64,000 nucleotides of DNA from Nematostella vectensis (lineage: Eukaryota > Cnidaria > Anthozoa > Actiniaria > Edwardsiidae), in contig NC_064035.1 of NCBI RefSeq assembly GCF_932526225.1, forward strand, positions 19,643,969 to 19,707,968, read 5' to 3'. A program made the position numbers and the translations under genes. The stretch's first letter is position 1; every line of letters starts with the position of its first letter. Positions 21,178 to 31,181 of this stretch are shown piece after piece. The notes below the pieces were generated by a model. That model was not told the DNA's origin. It ran no database searches and was given only the letters and a program-made list of their open reading frames with translations.

Positions 21178-22006
21178 ACTTCCGTGATAAAGGAGCTAGC
21201 GCGGAAGGTTGGAGTCAAGGGTTCACGCTACGACACCCTCAGATTACTGAAGACAGCAATGGGTGCACCTGAAGTCTTTATTAAAGTCTTCTCGAAAATT
21301 CACGGTGGATCAGGTTATGACATAATCAAAAACTACAATTTAGGCCAAGTTAAAGAACAAACATTCTTTTCCTTCCAATTTTCTAGAAAAACGAGCGGGC
21401 TTTTTTTAAATTATTTCCTGTATTTTTACTATTGTCTTCCAATGACATCGGCCTTAGTAGATACTTTGCTTTTACATGCATTAAGACACCATTCATTGCC
21501 ATTCGGTATCACCAATCAGTAAAACCGCAATATTCTTGCTGTTTTTTTTAGGAAGGAACGTAAACGTTAAGCAATTATCTTTCAAACATTCACTGGCACC
21601 TTTTATATGCAGGTGGGTGGCTAGGGATGACTTGTCGTTGATGCTATGGCATCAAATAGCTACTTCGCCAAGAGGGTGAAGCGAGATCATGTGGACATTC
21701 TGCGAAGCCTTCGCGCGCAGCCAACCACCGTGAGCATCATAGACTTTCCTAACATGGTTGCCCATGGTTGCCCATGGAGACATCAGATTTCCTGGCATGT
21801 TTGCTCCCGATGGTAGCAGAATAGCTTCTCCAACGGCGGAAAACATAGGGGCCGCAAAGGATGGAAGCCTAACTGTCGAGTGGCAATGGCTTCCCAGTTC
21901 AAGCAGTAGGGATAAAGCTGACGACAATGTCCATCCCGTCAACAAGCTGCTCACTACTCCTTGTTTGACACGTTCCACGAGGAAAACTGGTCTCTTTTCC
22001 TGTTAG
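21178..22006 (+). CDS. Unrecognised two-exon coding segment
   Basis: Exon 1 starts after CACTTTTTTAG with 'SVIKELARKVGVKGSRYD', continues 'TLRLLKTAMGAPEVFIKVF' and 'IHGGSGYDIIKNYNLG', and can end at a GT near 21345. Exon 2 starts after TTTTATATGCAG (about 21612): 'DAMASNSYFAKRVKRDH' and 'TVSIIDFPNMVAHG', then in a shifted frame 'GMFAPDGSRIASPTAENIG', ending in a Ser-rich tail at 22006. The GTTGCCCATG duplication at about 21760-21776 accounts for the frame change. Composition and splice sites look genuine, but I do not recognise the family. A transposon-encoded protein is possible given the surroundings. Confidence 0.4.
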
Positions 22007-23091
22007 CGAGGCTTAGCTTGACATATATCGGAAAATATTAGTCTGCAATGCATCGGTACTGGACGGATGAAATTACTCACGCTTGCATATCTCGTTTTTA
22101 AGTCGTGGATAGCGAAGCTATGCATGACTTTTTGCGTTAGCGGGGTTGTGTCACTGGCTAATCACTAATAGCTTATTAATCGTCGAATCAAGTGTAACCC
22201 ACAGCCAATCATGACTCTTCTAATATGACAACTGTTGGCGAATCAAAACAAACGTTTTAGGAGACTGTCGATGACGTCACGTATGTAAAACGAATGAACA
22301 GATAAAGCCGCCATCTTGAAAAGCGTGTCTTGGAAAGTTATTCTGCATTCTGTCTTGGAAAGTTATCCCGCATTCGTCAAACGAAAGCCATGGTTGTCCT
22401 TTCAAGGACCTCAGATACCAACATTCTGCACATTCGTGACCTAAGGATCGAATGTGATCCAAGGCCTTTGAATCGTCGGGGCAAACACTGCGATTTGCCG
22501 AAATCGAATTGGCATGTGTGTCGCAAGACGAGGAGACAGAATTTTACCCTGTCGTAGATCCCTTAATCTCACGAGGAATGAATAAATTCCTTCAGGAAAG
22601 TGAGACCAATCTACGCCATCGAGCGTCAATCGTATCGCTATCAAATCGCAATCAATGCTATACAACTGCTATACAATGCTATCAAAATGTGCTACTGTAT
22701 CGAACGAGACCGTCAACACAACAGACACCACAGTGAACAATGACCTGGAGAACTATGAGGATATCCAACGCGAAGTAATAAAAAGTCAACCACTGTTGAG
22801 TACTTCGAGGCTTTAACGCTACCCTAGGTCTCGAACGAAGGTTTCCCGTACAGGCCATCGCAATTTACGTGAGAGAGAACCATCCAGAGTACCCTTCAAT
22901 AAAATCCTGATAAGGATTAGTAAAAGGGAAAAGTAATGAAAAAGTGTTTGCTGTATTACTTGAAGCAAAATATACCTAAATCTTCCATTTTAAAAAGAAT
23001 GTTGTTCCCCACGTTTCGAATTTATATTGCAATAAAGATGTCTATGGCTAGACCCCAATGCAGACACGGAAATGCTTCTCCCTGAGAAATA
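22007..23091. other. No clear gene; short tandem duplication
   Basis: Contains a 26-bp duplication starting TGTCTTGGAAAGTTAT (about 22326-22377) and a TGACGTCA octamer at 22272-22279. Several overlapping frames of 60-75 codons occur on both strands at 22277-22736, none with a recognisable motif. Confidence 0.4.
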
Positions 23092-23232
23092 TTGTACTAC
23101 ACTGAGAAATATTGTATTTTTGTCATGAGAACAAGAACCGCAAATCACAAAACCTCTCCTACATTATTTTATCATAAAGCACTAGCCTCGTCTAGCAAGC
23201 AAAGTGAGACATATTGTGCTTCTCATACAGAG

Positions 23233-23271
23233 TTGCTGCTATCAAATGATGTGGAACAAAATCCAGGAACT
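23233..23271 (+). other. 2A-like ribosome-skipping motif
   Basis: The residues S-N-D-V-E-Q-N-P-G-T (core codons 23248-23271) match the D-V/I-E-x-N-P-G core of 2A peptides, preceded by the usual Leu-rich stretch. The residue after Gly, normally Pro, is Thr, so skipping efficiency is doubtful. It stands about 53 residues into the frame, directly ahead of the OTU domain. Confidence 0.6.
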
Positions 23272-23880
23272 CTCTCCCCATATGCTCCCAGAGGTATGAT
23301 GATAATTGACTCGCCCATGTCAGTATTCCAGGCCCGGTTAGCACAACAAGGTTTAAGAGCTGTAGATGTTGTCTCAGATGGAGCATGCTTTTTTAGATCA
23401 ATTTCATTTCAACTCTATAATAATGTCAGCTATCACTTGAATGTGCGTGCTGCAGCTGTTAATTACATGAGGGCTAACCCAGGCAGATTCATAGAGTATG
23501 TCACAGAGCAATCATGGGCAAGTTATCTAAATAATATGTCCCAACAAGGTACATGGTGTGATCATCTTGCTGTACAAGCAGTATCAGATGCATTAAACGT
23601 AAGAGTCGTGAGATGCACACAGATGATTTAAGAGATACAGCCGTACAATAATCTCGGGTAAAATATAGCACTAACAAACCTGCAGAAAATGCATCTTTAT
23701 CAAAAAAGGAGCAAAAAAGGGCCTATATGAGAGAGTACATGAGAAAAAAAAAGACAAACTGAAAGTTAAAAGAATATTACATCAAAAGACAAGGTTTGAG
23801 AATACTGAAAAACTTAAAAAATATGAAAGGCAATACTATCATAAGCGCAAGGCCTCCACCAACCCTGACTATATTTTGAA

Positions 23881-24080
23881 GAGAGCCAGAGAGGCTTATC
23901 AGAATAGAAAAGAAAAAGACCCTGAGCATGTAAGAGAATTATATCAACAGGGATATCAAAGGCGCAAAGAGAAAAACCCTGAGCACGTAAGAGAATTAAG
24001 TCGACAGGGATATCAAAGGCACAAAGAGAAAAACCCTAAGCATGTAAGAGAATTAAGTCGACAGGGATTTCAACGGCATT
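23881..24080 (+). repeat. 60-bp in-frame tandem repeat in the Helitron ORF
   Basis: About three copies of a 60-bp unit encode a 20-residue Lys/Arg/Glu-rich repeat (core KNPEHVRELSRQGYQR). Similar charged helical repeats stand in the same place in other animal Helitrons. Copies two and three are nearly identical at the DNA level. Confidence 0.75.
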
Positions 24081-25974
24081 AAGGGAAAAACCAAGAAACA
24101 TAAACAAAATTGCTCAACAGAAAAGGAGATCTTTTCTTTCTTCAACTCCTAATGATTCTGCTATAGATGTTGATTTAAGTCCCACTTTTGTTCTATGCTA
24201 AAAGTGATTCAATCATTTCATGATAATATAAGGCTGGGTCCAGAATATGTTTGTACTTGTTGTGATCAGTTGTGGTATAGATCATGTCTTAAAGTGTGCT
24301 GTTAGTAAATACAGTTCCACTTGTCCGCAAACCTTGATAGACAAATGTGTTACTGGTACAAAAAGTGTTCAAAATACTGAATGGATCTGTTTCACTTGTG
24401 ACTCAAACCTAAGAGAAGGCAAGTTACCAACATGTTCTCAAAAGCAAACAAAATGTGTTTTCCCATTAAGCCAGAATGTTTCAATGTAACTCCTCTAGAA
24501 GAGCGTTTAATTTATCCATGTATCCCATTCATGGAAATACGTGAGCTGCCTAAGGGTGGTCAGCTTTCTATACATGGAAATGTTGTCAATGTTCCAGCTG
24601 ATGTCAATTCAACAGTAAGTGTACTGCCCCGGCCTATCAATGAGTCACAAACGATTCCTATCAAATTAAAGAGAAGACTGAACTACAAACATCATCACCA
24701 GTTTCCGAATGTTAGGCCTGCGAAAGCAGCTCGGCATCTTGTTAAGACCAGCAAATTGTTCCAAAAGGAGCATATAGAAATGCAGGATGACTGGCCAAAT
24801 AACTTTATTACTGAACCTACTGTCTCTTCAGAAACAGACGATGGTCACACTGAATGGAAAGAGTTTATGATTGATGCTAATGCTAGTAATGGCAATGATG
24901 AACTCCCAAGGGCTGATGTTATGTCTGAAAACCATTTCCCTAGTGAATCTGAACAGAAGAGTAAATCTCAAGTAAACACTAATGAGAAAATAGATAATGA
25001 TAAAAATAATGATGGATGGTGTGAAGTAGAGGAACGGCCATCAGGTGTCACAGATACATTATTGCAGGACAAGGACTCTGAGTTCTTAGCGTTTCCCTCC
25101 ATCCACTGTGGTAACACTAGACCTGACAACAGCGAGAGGGATGTCCCTGTTCATTACAGTACAGTGTGCAAATGGGAACTGAGAAGTCAGGATAGGCGAG
25201 TTGCTCAATCAGTACCAAATATGTTTTACAAACTTAAGAAACTTCAGATTAAGCAAATACAAGATAGTGCAAGCTTGTCCCTCAGGAAATGTAAAACAAA
25301 CTAAGGGTAAAAAGTACACTACAGGTGACTTGAAATCTGATGATTATGTGAACAAATTAATACATCTTGATGAAGGGTTCAGAGTCCTGAGGAATTTAAG
25401 TGGGTCACCACCTTATTTTGAGAAGTGCAAGAAAGATTTGTTCTCAATGATACGTCAATTAGGCAACCCCACCTGGTTCTGTTCATTTTCTGCTGCAGAA
25501 ACAAGATGGTTCCATCTTCTCAAGATACTCTTTAGACTTGTAAATAAAAAAGAGCTTAGTGATGAACACATACAAAACTTGACTTGGCAACAAAAATCAG
25601 ATCTTATACAGAAGGATCCTGTGACTTGTGCAATAAATTTTGAACACATGGTCCGGTTGTTTTTCAGAGATGTCCTGAAAAGTGATGCAATGCATATTGG
25701 TGAAATAGTGGACTTTTTTCTACAGAGTTGAGTTTCAGCAAAGAGGCAGTCCTCACATTCGTTGTCTTCTATGGGTAAAGAATGCTCCTCGGTTTGGGAA
25801 ATCATCTAATAAAGATATAGTGGAATTTGTAGATAAGTACATTACCTGTCTAAATGATCAATCATCTGATGATATGAGTGAGCTAGTAAATTCACGAATG
25901 CATAGACATGCGAAGACCTGTAAGAAACAGGGCGATAATGTCTGTCGCTTTAATTGATTATACTGGGAGTTGTT

Positions 25975-26540
25975 TTACAAAGGAACTGTAGAGACATAAT
26001 GCAAATCATTTATGTATCCAAGGAAAATTGTCCTATTCTGAAGGTGATAATTGACAAAAGGGTTTATCAAAGTTGCTAGGGAGCTTTCTGTGGAATCAGT
26101 GATGTGAATCACACAGTTAAATGCATTTGCCATAGCCTGTATAATAATATTATCACACCAAGTGTCTTGTATTGACATTTCCTCGATATAGGCCTCCCAT
26201 GAGTTACCAGGGAAGCTTTCAATATAAAGCTCGGGACATCTATGCAAGTGATCTATCCCAGCCAAACGAACATCATTATGGAATTCATGATTACCATAGA
26301 GCTGGTGAGCACAACTTTTGAAAAAACAGGAACCCTGGCCACCACAATCAAGAGGCAATAAGCCAAACAATGGGAGTTTGTTAACTAAAATATTCCATGG
26401 CATAATGTCAGTTTCACTTCTATTACATTCCATGCCTCCTCTCAAGCTACAATTAAGTAGGACATCTTCAATTTTATTATTTACATCTAAGGACCCACTG
26501 ACTTCACAGTCTATAAAAATTGATTTCTTGTGTCAAATCT
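25975..26540 (-). CDS. OTU-domain protein, second copy, opposite strand
   Basis: The minus strand is open from about 26540 to 25975. It reads 'CGGQGSCFFKSCAHQLYG' (nucleophile Cys in the GxGSCFF context), 'VRLAGIDHLHRCPELYI', 'SWEAYIEEMSIQDTWCD', 'IIIQAMANAF' and ends 'YINDLHYVSTV' with the catalytic-His position present. Unlike the plus-strand OTU it keeps both ends of the domain. In the first-Asp position it has D-C-G rather than D-G, so the catalytic set may be altered. The type matches OTU domains carried by cnidarian Helitrons. It ends 15 bases from the truncated end of the plus-strand Helitron. Confidence 0.65.
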
Positions 26541-26610
26541 GTCTAGAGAAACAGCTCAGTCTTTTTGTCATGCAATAATAATATCTGGTAAAAAACTATT
26601 CTCTCTTTTG

Positions 26611-27303
26611 TCAAATGAAACATAAGTGTGCTTGTAGTTTTTGGCTACTGCATACAGGCGTGATTTTTAAAAAAAGTTTCAGCTTTTTTCTGAGCTTTCG
26701 TTTTCTTAAAAGTCGCAGTATTTTACGTTGTGGAATTCTGGATGGGGCACGATCTCTGTTGTGTCTTAACCGAGACTTGATTTTTGAAGCATCTAGTTTT
26801 CTAACTGTAACAAAAATACTTAGTTCGCCACACGATTGATCACTCAATATATCGCCGAAACAACTTTCAACGCAAGACCTACTATAATGGGTGATCACAG
26901 CGTTCAATCCAGTTTTTGGGTCAATGGGTAGTCGTTTAGCAATTTGAGAAGCACGTGGTTTGTTTATAGGCACAAAGCCCAGCCAAGCGGTCTCATTCCC
27001 CCGAAGGGCGTTTAAAATCCCGTGCACGGGCTTAGCAATCCCACAATGGGGCTCCATAATCCTCACGGGATTATATATTTTCTCTCGCAGCGTTTGCGTA
27101 ATCAAGTTCGAGTTCCGCTGGTTAATCCCAGTTGCCGTTCGTCTCGCACGCTGCACCGAATTTTTCCAAGGAAATCGACCTGCAGTTGCTAAAACACCAC
27201 TCATTTGACCGGTTAGAAACTTAGAATGAAAGCTGTGATAAACTATCACTATTCTAATAAACGACGACATCTTACCTTCATAAATCCGCTGAAGCAAGAC
27301 CAC
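26611..27303 (-). CDS. Hypothetical 230-codon ORF upstream of the OTU frame
   Basis: An uninterrupted minus-strand frame of 230 codons includes 'GVLATAGRFPWKNSVQRARR', 'REKIYNPVRIMEPHCGIAKP' and 'PIDPKTGLNAVITHYSRSC', and finishes with a very basic stretch of repeated RKRKLRKKLKL type. I do not recognise it. Its position immediately 5' of the OTU frame on the same strand, with an AT-rich 70-base gap containing stops, makes it a candidate upstream exon of the same element or gene. The length without stops is notable for this AT-rich window, although antisense frames are also partly open (26615-26839, 26960-27208). Confidence 0.35.
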   Translation of the reverse strand: MVLLQRIYEGKMSSFIRIVIVYHSFHSKFLTGQMSGVLATAGRFPWKNSVQRARRTATGINQRNSNLITQTLREKIYNPVRIMEPHCGIAKPVHGILNALRGNETAWLGFVPINKPRASQIAKRLPIDPKTGLNAVITHYSRSCVESCFGDILSDQSCGELSIFVTVRKLDASKIKSRLRHNRDRAPSRIPQRKILRLLRKRKLRKKLKLFLKITPVCSSQKLQAHLCFI

Positions 27304-29286
27304 TGGCGAATGACAGAGGCGAATTAAAAACGCATGCCTCGTGTTGTCGTGGTGATATTTCTACCTTGTCTAGGGGTGGGTCAGATATTGCCTCAGATTC
27401 ACAAAAATTTGTGGTTCCTACACCCGGTTGGGAAAAACGCTGTCCTAAATCAGGTGCCGTTGACCGTCCAGGCTCAAGTTCCATGCCGTACCAAAAACGC
27501 TGTCCTAATACAAGTGCCACAGACCACACAGGTTCAAAATTAGTATGCTCGCGCTTCGCGCTCGCAATTACACCTCAAAATGTAAATGGTCCAACACTTG
27601 TCCGAAAAAAGGCCTGATAACAAAATAATATATGTGTGCTTTTGGTTAAAATTGAAGCAATTATTATTTTTTTTTTTGATGTACTGGTTAAAATTTGTAA
27701 AAAACAATTTAAAAAAACTTTACATCAGTTGTTGGTGACCCAGCCCAGTTTTTTTTTTTTGCCGTTTGAGGATAGAAACCTGACATTTTGGGTAGGAACC
27801 TATTTTAAAGAAATTTGCCAACACGCCAAACAAATTTGATGGATTTAGGGGTGCTCCAAATTGGTTTGAAAGAGAGCAAAACCTGAGAATTGAGATTATG
27901 TTCTGTAACAGTGTAAAGTTGGAGTATGTGCTATGCATGATTTGAAGTTGTTAATATCTGGTAAAACTTTACCACCCAAAAAACTCAGGGTTTGTTGCAG
28001 AGCCAAATAATGTCACAGATAATGGTGTCTAAAATGTTATTTGTGGCACGGAGAAGGGCAAGCATAAAGCAAAGAACACTCGAACTGCAGGTATTTTTAT
28101 GTAATATTGTTAACTGTTTTTAGCACAGCTTTAAAATTTGTTGTGTATTTGTCTCAAATACAATATTTTAGAAAAACAGTCAATGCCCCTAAAGGGTGAA
28201 GAAAATGTAAAATATTAGGGAAAAATAAAGAAAATTTAGGATGATTTTCACTAGCAACCACACCCCAGAGTTCTTTGTAAAAAAACCCACTTAAAATGGT
28301 ATTTAAAGCTACATTCTCGAGGCTTTTTGTGGTTGATACACCACTAAACCCTTCTTTGAAATGCATATGGTACATATTCAACAACGTTGAAATGAATTGA
28401 ATGGGGTCACAAATAGACCTGACATAAAACACGAATAAGATGGTTAGAATGGCTTGATGTTGTGGCCTTAGTATTGGCATAAAAAGTTTAGGCATACTGT
28501 GTCCATAAAACTGCACATATTGCTTGGGCATTACAATTAATTGTCTTGAATAACAGGAGAAGAAACCAGTTATTAGAAAAGCAATGAAAAATAGCTTTTA
28601 GTATAGATATTGACCTAACGTTTAAAATGATTTCTAGAAATCCTGGTGTTTCAGAGGCCATGCTCTATTGTAGTTGACGTGGAGTTTTTTGGTTCCGAAG
28701 GCAAGTCGCAAGTATATGCTCATTTACATACGCTGCTCGAAAGGGAGCCAATCAATGCGACATCTTGATTTGTGCAAGTGAAATATTCACTCCCCAAATG
28801 AAGTAAAAAAAGTTGTGCTTTATTGTGGGAGTAAAGAGGAGATGTTGTTGACATAACTGTAAACCTTTTTTTTTAGAATGTGAACACTGAAGTCTGTGAA
28901 CAGCTCTTCTTCTGGCTTTCTAGGTTTTCAAGAATTACTCGACACATGAACAGGTGGCGATTCCTTTTTCTAATGTTTTTTTTCTAATAGTTTTGGTTCA
29001 AATTATACAGGCTTTTATCACGGTTGCTGCCCCAATTTCAATGTCTAGTGTGGCAACTTCTCTTTAAGCACTTCGAGAAGAAGTTTCGAAAGGAGAGTTC
29101 TTTAATATTAATTGTGGTCAAGGATTTGTAGAGTATATGCTATGCTGGAAATTGACCACCAGAATGGTATAACCTTTAATTTAGGGAGTGAAGCCTGTTG
29201 GAGAAATATTTTTAGACTACACCAGTAATTGGATTTATAAAGTGGCAGATTTCCATTAAGTACATTGTTTAGAATTATTTTGCTGG
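27304..29286. other. Gene-free region with a short duplication
   Basis: A 48-bp segment starting AAAAACGCTGTCCTAA is duplicated in tandem (about 27433-27480 and 27495-27541, diverged). The rest is AT-rich. A 125-codon minus-strand frame (28531-28154) has aromatic-rich composition and no motif; I do not support it as a gene. Confidence 0.45.
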
Positions 29287-29887
29287 TTGGTACCAACCAT
29301 AAGGCTTTGGTTTGGCTAGTACGGCTACGCCCACTGGTTTCGTCTCGTAGGTCTCCAGCCTACTCGACTGCTACGCACAGTGCTTTTAGGTAGAAATAAA
29401 CCTCTTTGCATGTTCCAAAGGCAAGTGATTTCTTGCTTAAGTGCTAGATAAATGCATTCTTTAAAGCTATAAAACTAGGATACACTGATTTAAAAAAACT
29501 TACTGGAATAGAGCAACTATTTTGGAGACATAAAATACAAAAAGACATTCTTCTACATGCCACGCCAACTGGTACCAACCAAAACGCTTCGTTTTGGCAA
29601 GTACGGCTACGCCCACTGGTTCCGTCTCATAGGACTTCGGCCTACTCGACTGTTGCGCACGGTGCTTTTGGGTAGAAATAAACCTCTTTGCATGTTCCAA
29701 AGACAAAGTGATTTCTTACTTAAAGTGCTTGATAAATGCATTCTGTAGGTCTATAGAACTGCTTATACACTGATTTAAAAAAAAATTACTGGAATAGAGA
29801 GATTGGTACCAACCAAAAGGCTTCGTTTTGGCAAGTACGGCTACGCCCACTGCTTCCGTCTTGTAGAACTTCGGCCTACTCTACTGC
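29287..29887. repeat. Triplicated ~235-bp repeat beginning TTGGTACCAACC
   Basis: Three direct copies begin at 29287, 29569 and 29803, each with TGGTACCAACCAAAAGGCTT followed by AGTACGGCTACGCCCACTG and CTTCGGCCTACTC. The second-to-third spacing is 234 bp. The first copy is followed by about 55 extra bases before the second. The third copy is partial (ends about 29887). The GGTTGGTACCAACC start is itself palindromic. Copies differ by scattered substitutions. Confidence 0.85.
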
Positions 29888-29956
29888 AGTGACCGTTATT
29901 GCCTGGGTGTGGCAGGTTATTCATGTCATCCCATGGCATAGGGTTCTGTCTGTTTA

Positions 29957-30008
29957 ACTTGATTGAGTACCTGGCAGGTGCACTTGATTGAGTACCTGGC
30001 AGGTGCAC
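29957..30008 (+). repeat. 25-bp perfect tandem duplication
   Basis: ACTTGATTGAGTACCTGGCAGGTGC is repeated twice back to back (29957-29981 and 29982-30006). Confidence 0.9.
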
Positions 30009-30054
30009 TATTGTTTACATGACCCCTACTAAATTATTATTATTATTATTTTTG

Positions 30055-31181
30055 GTTTTAGTGGCAATAAATACACACTTCTGGACGAAAAAAGAGACTG
30101 AGAAGAGAAAGACTGAAGGGACGCTAGAATCACATAGAAGAATATGTAAACATCACCAGCGCAGAGCTAATGTAAGTAATATTCAGAAATGTAGACATTA
30201 GCTTCATGTTACAGGGTGCTTTAAATTTAGATGGGCTTGAACATGTTTATGTTTTTAGCTAATCACTTCCGCCTTATATAAGAAAGCTGTTGTGGTCATA
30301 CTTGCTCCTCCATATATATACCGTATTTACCTGCGTATAAGCAGCACTTTTTTATACTCCAAAATAACCTTCAAAATTAGGGTGCTTTTTATACACAGAA
30401 TGCCACTTTTTTTAATTTGCATAATAAGGGAAACAAAAGATAGTCTATAATTGGTCAATTGATCGTTTGTGTGTATGACTAAACACACTGGGATCTCGAT
30501 CCTATTTAAATTGCGCATGGCATCTTGTGTTGCACAAACTAATAATCACTTCATGTCAACAAAAAGTCAATGGTACACCATGATCGAGAAGCTAAGAATA
30601 ATTGCCTTTGCTGAGGAAAACGGAAATAGGTGTCGAAGGAGAGTTTGGAATTTGAATATTGACTTTTTTAACTATTTTGAGCTCAAAATTCTGGGAGAGT
30701 CTTATATGCGGGTAAATACGGTATACACCAGGCACAAGGACTTTTTTTGTAATAACAGTTTTTTTGTTGTTGTTTATATGTGCAGGAGTTCACTTTATCA
30801 AATATAGGTTAACTGTGAAAAATCATAATGGTTTTATCTTTTTTTTAAATTCAGAAACTGTACTGTCGCCAAGCAGCAATTGAGAAAATGGAGTGGGAGC
30901 CAGAGCAAAAAGAGAAGTGGGAGAAAGTCATGACCATAGACTACATGTCATCAGAAAAAAGTGGCGAGGAAGAAATTGAGAATCGAGAGAGGCGGGTGTT
31001 TTTGGCAGTGAAACCCCTGGCTTGGGAAAGGAAAGAACTAAGAAGAAGAAAGCGAGAGCTGGATAGAAAACATGTGGCAGGGCTAACTAAACGGGCCCTG
31101 CAGAAGCGTCTACGAAGAATAAGGAGCGTAGAATTTTCAGCCCGCCCTCGTCCCTCCTGCCCATCATTTGGGCAGTCGTGA
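30055..31181 (+). CDS. Two-exon gene fragment, acidic then basic C-terminal tail
   Basis: Exon A (about 30055-30171) encodes 'KKETEKRKTEGTLESHRR' and 'ICKHHQRRAN' and ends at a consensus donor (GTAAGT). Exon B (30855-31181) opens after TTTTTTTTAAATTCAG with 'KLYCRQAAIEKMEWE', then 'TIDYMSSEKSGEEE', 'VKPLAWERKELRRRKREL' and a basic, Pro-rich end; the join preserves frame. The YMSxExSxEE acidic patch followed by a 'xPLxW' motif and basic helix looks like the C-terminal tail of a protein type that recurs in cnidarian genomes near transposons. No catalytic domain is visible and upstream exons were not found. Function unknown. Confidence 0.4.
30321..30721 (+). mobile_element. Pogo/Tigger-type MITE with TA target duplication
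   Basis: The ends CCGTATTTACCTGCGTATAAG (left) and its inverted copy CTTATATGCGGGTAAATACGG (right) are flanked on both sides by TA, the Tc1/mariner-pogo target duplication. The interior still encodes 'EKLRIIAFAEENGNRCRRR', which resembles the first helix-turn-helix of pogo/Tigger transposases. It therefore looks like an internal-deletion derivative (401 bp) of an autonomous pogo element. It lies in the intron of the 30055-31181 gene. Confidence 0.7.

Larger units (their letters stand above)
23092..25960 (+). pseudogene. Helitron protein, 2A-OTU-Rep part, decayed and 3'-truncated
   Basis: Domains in order: a 2A-like peptide ('LLLSNDVEQNPG', about 23233-23268); an OTU-type cysteine protease ('SDGACFFRSISFQL', 'GTWCDHLAVQA') that stops at 23631 before its catalytic-His end; 20-residue KEKNPEHVREL repeats (23881-24080); a Cys motif 'CTCCDQLWYR' (about 24255); the Helitron-type block 'PFMEIRELPKGGQLSIHG' to 'IPIKLKRRLNYKHHH' (24510-24700); 'STVCKWELRSQDRRVAQ' and 'NMFYKLKKLQIKQ' (25160-25260); and the Rep region 'VEFQQRGSP' followed by H-I-R (25754-25762). 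The Rep HUH motif should read His-x-His; here the second His is Arg. Frameshifts occur near 24300, 24440, 25300 and 25725. No PIF1 helicase follows; the reading ends at 25960. Non-functional. Confidence 0.8.

Noticed and set aside
20134-22006. RAG1-like exon and the plus-strand segment at 21178-22006 as one gene
   Set aside because: They are on opposite strands and share no recognisable family.
28154-28531. 125-codon minus-strand frame
   Set aside because: No motif, no splice context, aromatic-rich composition expected from AT-rich DNA.
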